Below are positions 7,568-12,560 of a stretch of DNA of 14,041 nt, piece after piece. Source of the DNA: Bacillota bacterium (GTDB lineage: Bacteria; Bacillota; Clostridia; Peptostreptococcales; Anaerovoracaceae); assembly GCA_023394035.1 (NCBI GenBank), contig JAEXBK010000123.1, positions 1-14,041 on the forward strand, written 5' to 3'. Position 1 is the first letter of the stretch. Each line of letters starts with the position of its first letter. The notes under the pieces are model-generated. The model was given only the letters and a program-made list of their open reading frames with translations. It ran no database searches and was not told the origin of the DNA. The position numbers and the translations under genes were made by a program.

Positions 7568-7609
7568 AAAAATACGCTCTGCGAAATTATTTTCGTAAAG
7601 CGTATTTTT
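7568..7609. terminator. Bidirectional intrinsic terminator without an adjacent gene
   Basis: An 11-bp perfect stem, AAAAATACGCT (7568-7578) with AGCGTATTTTT (7599-7609), encloses a smaller hairpin (CGAAA with TTTCG). The A run and T run make it functional on both strands. Neither neighbour needs it: the LysR gene starts to its left and the tRNA gene starts to its right, both reading away from it. Confidence 0.8.
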
Positions 7610-7656
7610 ATCTTTAGTGCCGTAATAATGAACGACTCGATTTTATTATTTTTTCC

Positions 7657-7685
7657 TTGAACGCACGCGTTTAATATGGTATACT
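7657..7685 (+). promoter_or_regulatory. Promoter of the tRNA-Ser gene
   Basis: TTGAAC (7657-7662), 17 bases, TATACT (7680-7685), about 49 bases before the mature tRNA 5' end. The predicted leader contains a small GCCA/TGGC hairpin that RNase P processing would remove. Confidence 0.65.
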
Positions 7686-7734
7686 TCCAGTGTTAGCCAC
7701 TCAGTTGGCGTGACAATTTGCATACTTAACAGAT

Positions 7735-7823
7735 GGAGAGCTATCGAAGTGGTCATAACGAGCCGCACTCGAAATGCGGTGTACCGTAAGGTACCGTGGG
7801 TTCGAATCCCACGCTCTCCGCCA
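7735..7823 (+). tRNA. tRNA-Ser (anticodon CGA)
   Basis: Complete class II tRNA, 89 bases with CCA encoded. Acceptor stem GGAGAGC (7735-7741) pairs perfectly with GCTCTCC (7813-7819), discriminator G7820, CCA 7821-7823. Anticodon arm CCGCA-loop-TGCGG has loop CTCGAAA, giving anticodon CGA for UCG codons. A long variable arm (GTACC/GGTACC) identifies serine, and the T arm has the standard GGTTCGAATCC. The DNA to its right is accessory in character, so the tRNA 3' end is a plausible integration site, although no second copy of it is found in the window. Confidence 0.97.
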
Positions 7824-7849
7824 AACAAGCGGTTTTTACCGCACAAAAA

Positions 7850-7871
7850 GCCGCAAGGATTTCCTTGCGGC
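7850..7871. terminator. Intrinsic terminator after the tRNA
   Basis: GCCGCAAGG (7850-7858) and CCTTGCGGC (7863-7871) form a perfect 9-bp stem with an ATTT loop. On the plus strand TTAATTAATT follows, a moderate tail; on the minus strand AAAAA before the stem gives a good T tail. It lies 27 bases before the start of the next plus-strand gene, leaving no space for a promoter between them. Confidence 0.75.
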
Positions 7872-7898
7872 TTAATTAATTACAGACGGAGGAATAAA

Positions 7899-8738
7899 AT
7901 GTCTTTTAAAAACGACGTTCCAAATTACAAATCATACAGAGAAGATAAATATCATATGCAAACCGTACCGAATGCTGTGTGGTCAGAATTAGAAGGCTTG
8001 ATAAGAAGATATTCTAACGATGCTTTTACGCTAAAGGGATATTTAAATCGGTTTTCTGAAATTATACCTTGCGAACCAACAACAAATTGGGGATGGGATT
8101 TTCTCGCTAGCGAAATTGGTTATTTTGTTCGCTGCATAAAAAATAAGGTAACCAATGGCCGATTTGATATATTTATGGATTGCATGGGTGCTTTAGTAGA
8201 TTGTGTTTCAGGCAGAGATGAGGAAATTAATGACTTTTTTGAAGAACACAAAATCGGTTATTACTGCACTGTTGATACATTTAATATTCGCATTCATTGG
8301 CATATACGAGAGGATTCTGATATAGTTGATGAGATGTCATCCACAAAATCAATAATAAAATCTGCTTCCCAGCAAGCTTATGACGAATTTGAAAATGCTA
8401 TAAGATCATTAGAAAATTCAAAAAATGAACGTTCAAGAAAAGATGCCGTTAGAAGTTGTGTAAGTGCATTGGAAGCAGTAATAAAAGCCTACGGAAATGA
8501 TGACGAAATCGGAAATGCCACTAAAATCCTACGAGCCGAAAAAGTATGGGGACTCGAAGATATAGTGAAGGAAGGACATTCCATTTTTAATACCATGCAT
8601 CGCCTTTATCCTGATTTGAGACATGGTTCAACAGAAGTTAGCACAATGTCAATTGAAGAAGCAGAATATTGGATTGGAAGAATTTCAAATTATCTAAAAT
8701 ACATGCAAAAAATGGCCAAAAAAAATGGTCGTAATTAA
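7899..8738 (+). CDS. HEPN/Abi_C-like protein, candidate abortive-infection gene
   Basis: Unnamed protein of 279 aa. The C-terminal half (about 165-275) looks like the Abi_C/HEPN helical fold: a helix with KDAVRSCVSALEAVIKAYG (near 194-212), a WGLEDIVKEG segment, then RLYPDLRHG with R235 and H242 as an R-x6-H motif ending in HG, matching the RNase motif of HEPN toxins. The N-terminal 1-160 is aromatic-rich (WGWDF near 63-67) and not assigned. I start at 7899 because GGAGG (7888-7892) precedes this ATG; the frame is open further upstream only by running through the tRNA. No antitoxin is adjacent on the same strand. Composition is clearly more A/T-rich than the left-hand operons. If active it would cleave RNA on phage infection; that is inferred from the motif alone. 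Confidence 0.6.
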   Translation: MSFKNDVPNYKSYREDKYHMQTVPNAVWSELEGLIRRYSNDAFTLKGYLNRFSEIIPCEPTTNWGWDFLASEIGYFVRCIKNKVTNGRFDIFMDCMGALVDCVSGRDEEINDFFEEHKIGYYCTVDTFNIRIHWHIREDSDIVDEMSSTKSIIKSASQQAYDEFENAIRSLENSKNERSRKDAVRSCVSALEAVIKAYGNDDEIGNATKILRAEKVWGLEDIVKEGHSIFNTMHRLYPDLRHGSTEVSTMSIEEAEYWIGRISNYLKYMQKMAKKNGRN

Positions 8739-8750
8739 AATAAAAATAGC

Positions 8751-8774
8751 TGCCTCACCGTTTCCGGTGAGGCA
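8751..8774. terminator. Bidirectional terminator between convergent genes
   Basis: TGCCTCACCG (8751-8760) and CGGTGAGGCA (8765-8774) form a perfect 10-bp stem with a TTTC loop. The A-rich left flank gives a T-rich tail on the minus strand; the plus-strand tail TTCTGTT is weaker. It serves the HEPN-like gene and the convergent small gene ending at 8793. Confidence 0.8.
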
Positions 8775-8792
8775 TTCTGTTACGGCAGAGGA

Positions 8793-9116
8793 TTAAAAAT
8801 CAATATCTTTTATGATAAAAATCTTTTTATCCTTGCCGTATCCTTGCATCCTGATATACCCAAGTGCTTCAAGATCGTCACAGTAGGTGTATCCAAGATA
8901 TGATTTGTGAAGGTCATCTCTGCCGAGAGCGACGAGCATTTGCCACGGATATGGATTGCAACTGCCATCCTCGGTTTCGGAGCAGCGCTCTTTGAGGTAC
9001 ATATACAGTTTATATAAATAATTTCTGTAATCACCTACGATAAGACCGTCACGCTGCTTGCGGAGATAGTCAAGTTTCTCCGCTATCTGTTGTTGTGTCA
9101 AAGTTTTCTTCTTCAT
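8793..9116 (-). CDS. Small hypothetical protein, possibly winged-helix
   Basis: Unrecognised 107-aa protein. N-terminal 1-25 is a basic helix (QQQIAEKLDYLRKQRDG), followed by a tyrosine-rich segment (YRNYLYKLYMYLKERC), and the C-terminal 30 residues, LEALGYIRMQGYGKDKKIFI, have the pattern of a recognition helix followed by a wing, so DNA binding is possible. I start at ATG 9116, with GAGGAG 9 bases upstream, not at the adjacent TTG. The gene overlaps the end of the double-HTH gene by about 47 bases, so it is co-transcribed with and probably translationally linked to it. A terminator follows directly. Confidence 0.6.
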   Translation of the reverse strand: MKKKTLTQQQIAEKLDYLRKQRDGLIVGDYRNYLYKLYMYLKERCSETEDGSCNPYPWQMLVALGRDDLHKSYLGYTYCDDLEALGYIRMQGYGKDKKIFIIKDIDF

Positions 9117-9717
9117 CAATAATTTCTCCTCTTTCTTTTCTTCGTTTTATTCGCCGCTGTTCGTTCTCACGTTCACGGCGCCGGTTGTATTTAAATTCCC
9201 GAATCAGTTCTTTGTATTTTTCCGTGCGCGGGTGCGCCAGCCTTTGCGGTGACGCCATAAAGCTTACGAATTCCGCTTTGGTACAATACTGTATGGCGCC
9301 GAGTTTAATGCCGACCAGAACTTCTTCCCGTATCCATTCGTGGATGCGCTGCGGGCTGTGACCGACAAGTTCCGCCGCCGTCTGCGTGGGCAGAGCCTCC
9401 GGCAGCTCTGCCCACTGCGAATCGAGCCACCGCCGAAAGGCTTCGCAGTTTTCCGGGGTGGCTTCAAGCATCGGGAGCGGATGCCATTCTGTGCGGTTGG
9501 AGAACATGCCGCTCAGCTCCGATAAAAATCCCGGCTCGGTATCCATACGGGCTTTGAAACGCACCACATCCTCTGTCCCCTCCCGATATTTATGGGTCGT
9601 GTGTCCCGTGTTTTCGTGCGGGATATAGTTGTTGTCCATCAGATATTTCATTTTCCGCGTGGAGATGTGCAGGTACTGGCGAAGCTCGCTCCCGCTCATA
9701 AATTCTTTTTCAGTCAT
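9070..9717 (-). CDS. DNA-binding protein with two excisionase/MerR-like HTH segments
   Basis: Protein of 215 aa with two segments resembling MerR/excisionase helix-turn-helix domains. The first (about 7-55) reads SGSELRQYLHISTRKMKYLMDN followed by IPHENTGHTTHKY, where a wing would sit. The second (about 107-160) reads TAAELVGHSPQRIHEWIREEV followed by a short strand. The C-terminus (from about 165) is strongly basic (RRRERENEQRRIKRRK), then acidic. ATG 9717 is preferred; the frame also allows TTG at 9738, which would overlap the divergent gene by one base, and neither has a clear ribosome site. The 20-base gap to the divergent DUF6076-like gene puts both promoters in reach of this protein, so local control or excision-type regulation is plausible but unproven. 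Confidence 0.65.
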   Translation of the reverse strand: MTEKEFMSGSELRQYLHISTRKMKYLMDNNYIPHENTGHTTHKYREGTEDVVRFKARMDTEPGFLSELSGMFSNRTEWHPLPMLEATPENCEAFRRWLDSQWAELPEALPTQTAAELVGHSPQRIHEWIREEVLVGIKLGAIQYCTKAEFVSFMASPQRLAHPRTEKYKELIREFKYNRRRERENEQRRIKRRKERGEIIDEEENFDTTTDSGET

Positions 9718-9737
9718 ATAATTTTTATAAGGTTGCA

Positions 9738-10415
9738 ATGATGTATTTTGTAAATCTCACCGAGAACGGTTTTCGTGACAAGATTCTTCTTGCTGGTTTT
9801 ACAAAAGAATTCTTTGGAAGCAAAGAAGTTTTAGATTGGATCGAGCAAATGAACGCTACCGAGATCACACACAACTTTACGCTTGAGCCAGGCGTTTGGA
9901 TGGCGCCGGTTGTGCTTGAAAATAAAGGCGGTTCGGCTATGCTTGGTCACAGAATTCATTTCGACCGCATGCTCAACTTTTATGTGACTGATATGTTTGA
10001 AGGACTTGCCGCCGGTCATTACTCTTGGCAATGCGGTATCTGTCATAAGTTTTTCTTTATGAAGACGGCACATAACCAACTCTATTGCAGCACCGTCAAT
10101 CCGGTGTACGGCGTGCCCTGCGCCTATATTGCAAAAAACAAATTGAATATGCCAAAGCAAAAGAAAAAGGACGGCTTCGGTCACGATATTTGGCAGAAGC
10201 GATACAACTCCCTGCGCAATGAAAAAAGCAAAACAAAGAACGGTCGGCCGTCTGCCAAGTACGATATTGATGTGTGCGAAAAGGCAATGGAGCTTGCCAA
10301 ACGGCATTATGAAGATGCACAGATTGATTTTGATTACGCGCAAAATCAGTATGAGCAGGATATGATTTTGGTTAATCTTATTGCCGAAGCAAAAGCGGTA
10401 CTGGGCAAAAAATAA
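9738..10415 (+). CDS. DUF6076-like protein with a four-cysteine zinc-binding segment
   Basis: Soluble 225-aa protein resembling the DUF6076 family. Residues 1-90 are a mixed domain without known motif. Residues 98-130 hold C99-x2-C102, C117 and C128 within a WQCGICHKFF context, resembling the treble-clef finger of CGNR-type proteins, so zinc binding and nucleic-acid contact are likely. Residues 135-175 are very basic and 175-225 form a predicted coiled coil. Two successive ATG codons (9738, 9741) follow AAGG; either may be used. A TATAAT at 9717-9722 could be its -10 box and overlaps the start codon of the divergent HTH gene, but a -35 is not clear. The interrupted sigma-factor gene starts 33 bases downstream, apparently in the same transcript. 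Confidence 0.7.
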   Translation: MMYFVNLTENGFRDKILLAGFTKEFFGSKEVLDWIEQMNATEITHNFTLEPGVWMAPVVLENKGGSAMLGHRIHFDRMLNFYVTDMFEGLAAGHYSWQCGICHKFFFMKTAHNQLYCSTVNPVYGVPCAYIAKNKLNMPKQKKKDGFGHDIWQKRYNSLRNEKSKTKNGRPSAKYDIDVCEKAMELAKRHYEDAQIDFDYAQNQYEQDMILVNLIAEAKAVLGKK

Positions 10416-10448
10416 TACCACTTTATTTCTTGGAAAGGAGGTGCGAGT

Positions 10449-11819
10449 GTGAATGCAGAATATATCAAAACTGCAAACAAACTGCTTTGCGGTATCACGG
10501 ACAAGCAGTTGCGTGAGCCCGAAATATGGGACGATATTCTTTCTTCTGTTCGGTCGGGCAGACTTCGGCTTTGGGAAATCAACGACGAGATTTTGCGCAT
10601 AAAATATCTTCGCAAAGAAAAAATCGAACTCGCATCTACCTTTACCGAGACCGATAAAAGCGGTGTGCAGTTCGATGACCTAAACGAGTATTTTATTAAG
10701 GCGCTTGAGAGTAAAGACAAGGGATACTTTGAAGCATTTATCAAGACTTACGAGCCTGTGCTTCAAAGCCGTGTCGAGCATTTTGTCAGCCGATATAATT
10801 AAACCGAGGACGATACCGAGGATATCAAACAAATCTTTTTAGAGACACTGTGGTTTGCTTTTCTTGATTATGATACCTCCGATCCTATTCCGCTTTTGCA
10901 GTATACAAAAAAGGAAGCACACCATAAACAACTTGATTATATCCGCACAACCAAAAATGCCTGTACCGTGCCAACGCAAAACGGATATAATGAACTGCGA
11001 AAGGTTATGGGCATTTATAACAGCAATCCCGAACTCCCTACCGATGAGCGTATTGCTCTCATCGTAAAAGAAACAGGGTTTACCGAGGAGAATGTCACCG
11101 AGTTTATTGCCATCGGCAAGGCTACCGAGTATCCCATCGGTATCGTACCGACAGAGGATGACGAGGAAGAACTCGACGGTGCTATCTCGGATGAGCTTAT
11201 TGAAGATCCGTCCGTATCTCTGTTCCAAGAGGCTTGGCGGAATATTTGCCGTGATTATTTCCGCGCCGCTGCCGATAAAATTTCACCTAAGGATAAACAA
11301 ATTATATCCTTATCCCTTGGCGTTTGTTTCGATTGCTTCGGTATTTTCAAACCGAGCACCTATGCAGAGATTGCTATGAAGCAAGGTGCTTCTGGTGAAA
11401 AGAGCATCGAGAAAAAACGCAAGACTGCGATTGAAAAATTTGCTAAGGAACTATGTGCTTTGGGATTCTGCGACGGCGTTACTTTAAAGCAAACTGATAT
11501 GGTGCTTGTAAAGGAAGACGACGAGAAAAAAGTGCAGTCGGTGACCTACGCCTACACTCCCTATGGAGAAGGCAAAGCCGGAGAGATCATTCATACCACC
11601 ATTAGTAGACACCGCTTTCAGGTCATTCGCCTTGCAGAGTTTGATATGACCGGTGCTTACGCTGAACAAGTTACAAAAATTATCAGTTATATGAACGGCA
11701 CCTATATCAAAGAAAAGTTTTATGCTATTCCCTTGGAAAAACTATCCAATGTGAGTAAGCATAACGCCAAACCCAAGCTGCCGTTTTATAAAAAGCCTCG
11801 TACAACCGAACAGAAATAG
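10449..11819 (+). pseudogene. Sigma-70-like factor interrupted by an in-frame TAA
   Basis: One reading frame of 457 codons runs from GTG 10449 (AAAGGAGG ribosome site 7 bases upstream) to TAG 11819, broken by a single TAA at 10800-10802. Before the stop are 117 residues ending in a sigma region 2-like start (EAFIKTYEPVLQSRVEHFVS). Directly after it, without frame change, region 2 continues (TEDDTEDIKQIFLETLW), then a region 3-like part (TVPTQNGYNELRKV) and a region 4-like HTH (DKISPKDKQIISLSLG, later YAEIAMKQGASGEKSIEKKR). No shift or deletion is visible and no ATG with a ribosome site follows the stop, so two separate genes are unlikely. One base change from TTA, CAA, AAA or GAA explains it. 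It would be an alternative sigma factor of the element; at present probably inactive unless the TAA is read through or is a sequencing error. Confidence 0.75.
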
Positions 11820-11831
11820 TTTTATCGATCC

Positions 11832-11862
11832 GTAGGCCGTTTCAGATAAAACAAACGCCTAC
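11832..11862 (+). ncRNA. First hairpin of a candidate structured RNA after the sigma gene
   Basis: GTAGGC and GTTT (11832-11842 with one bulged C) pair with AAAC and GCCTAC (11853-11862), a 10-bp stem with a loop of about 10 bases. It begins 12 bases after the sigma-factor stop and is separated by about 20 A-rich bases from the larger terminator hairpin. It has no T run, so it is not itself a terminator. It may be a 3'-UTR element or part of a small RNA. Confidence 0.45.
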
Positions 11863-11882
11863 AAAGGCAAAGCAAAAAATTT

Positions 11883-11945
11883 CCCACCGGATATTGTGGC
11901 AAGGTTCAGTGCCTGACCGCCGCTTCCAGTGGGTATTTTTATATT
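11883..11945. terminator. Large branched terminator hairpin, bidirectional
   Basis: The outer stem CCCACCGG (11883-11890) pairs with CCAGTGGG (11926-11933) with one mismatch. The inner stem GTGGC (11896-11900) pairs with GCCGC (11919-11923), then GGT/ACC and CAG/CTG close a TGC loop. The tail TATTTTTATATTT gives termination on the plus strand, and the A-rich left flank gives TTTTTT on the minus strand. It lies between the convergent sigma gene and the DUF6809 pair. It is more elaborate than an ordinary terminator and may be the 3' end of a structured RNA. Confidence 0.7.
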
Positions 11946-12223
11946 TCTTCCACCGTTCCTAAGCCTTCCATTACTTCGACCATTATGCGTGTTGCGAGGA
12001 TAAATCCCGAACTGAACGCTTCACGCTCGGTGATGCAGTACAGTTCACTTGCGCATTCCTTAAATTTTTGAAAAGTTTCTTTCTGCTTTTCCGTGAGACC
12101 GGCGTTAAGTTCTTCCTCGTTTTTGCATATCAACTTAACAAGCTTATCCACTCTCGTTCCTCTCTTGATATACCTTTCGTGCGGACTGATGTTGCCGTAA
12201 TATAAATCTTCAAGCGTTGTCAT
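11939..12223 (-). CDS. DUF6809-like small protein, copy 2
   Basis: Small all-helical protein of 94 aa starting MTTLEDLYYGNISPHERY, the hallmark of DUF6809. Residues 20-50 form a charged helix, and the C-terminal half (FKECASELYCITEREAFSSGFILATRIMVEVM) is a second long helix. Function is unknown. I start at 12223 since GAGGTGG is 7-8 bases upstream; the ATG two codons earlier is too close to it. The gene overlaps the end of the preceding paralogue by 14 bases. Its stop codon lies inside the tail of the bidirectional terminator. It shares the LEDLY start and size with its neighbour, so the pair arose by duplication. Confidence 0.75.
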   Translation of the reverse strand: MTTLEDLYYGNISPHERYIKRGTRVDKLVKLICKNEEELNAGLTEKQKETFQKFKECASELYCITEREAFSSGFILATRIMVEVMEGLGTVEEI

Positions 12224-12473
12224 TTTCATCCCACCTCACATAAGAAGAGGACGACATGTCATCGATCATACCCGACACCGTGTCGCCCTCATTTTTCATT
12301 TTCTCTGCCGCAATCAGCGCGTGCTTTACAAGCAGCATATCAAGCCATGTCCGCTCATCGTACTTCGACAGGCACCCATTTTTGAAGAAGTCTTTCATCA
12401 GTTCTCCCAGGATACCGTACTTTTCTCCCGCACCTTCTCCGCGGTACAAGTCTTCTAAACTCATCTGTGCCAT
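12210..12473 (-). CDS. DUF6809-like small protein, copy 1
   Basis: Small helical protein of 87 aa, start MAQMSLEDLYRGEGAGEKYG, sharing the LEDLYRG/LEDLYYG motif and size with the downstream gene. Helix one covers about 20-40 and helix two about 45-66 (WLDMLLVKHALIAAEKMKNE). I chose ATG 12473, which follows AAAGGAGG by 7 bases; an open extension of 22 codons upstream would bury that ribosome site. Function unknown. The two paralogues overlap and are surely co-translated, so they may form a heterodimer. Confidence 0.75.
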   Translation of the reverse strand: MAQMSLEDLYRGEGAGEKYGILGELMKDFFKNGCLSKYDERTWLDMLLVKHALIAAEKMKNEGDTVSGMIDDMSSSSYVRWDENDNA

Positions 12474-12498
12474 TTCCGCACCTCCTTTGCAGTACAAC

Positions 12499-12545
12499 AA
12501 CATACCACAAAGGTTTTCACAAGTCCAGTGGTTTTTCAAAACCTT
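12499..12545 (-). promoter_or_regulatory. Gap between DUF3800 and DUF6809 genes: weak promoter and crossed inverted repeats
   Basis: On the minus strand TGGACT (12527-12522), 17 bases, TATGTT (12504-12499) is a weak promoter candidate 25 bases before the DUF6809 start. Around it, ACCAC (12504-12508) can pair with GTGGT (12528-12532) and AAGGTTTT (12510-12517) with AAAACCTT (12538-12545). These pairs interleave rather than nest, as in an H-type pseudoknot. No convincing terminator follows the DUF3800 gene here, so the genes may share a transcript. Confidence 0.35.
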
Positions 12546-12560
12546 ATTGATGTAATATCC

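Noticed and set aside
7646..7846. Minus-strand 66-aa frame
   Set aside because: It is the antisense of the tRNA; the GERGIRTHGTLRYTAFRV-type peptide is a well-known spurious translation of tRNA genes.
7710..7898. Open frame extending the HEPN-like protein 63 residues upstream
   Set aside because: It runs through the whole tRNA-Ser gene and its terminator, and the ATG at 7899 has its own GGAGG site.
9831..10421. Minus-strand 196-aa frame
   Set aside because: It is opposite the DUF6076-like gene, which has the zinc motif, good start and operon position.
10896..11819. Separate gene starting at TTG 10896
   Set aside because: There is no ribosome site, and the sequence between the TAA at 10800 and this codon encodes the continuation of sigma region 2 in the same frame.
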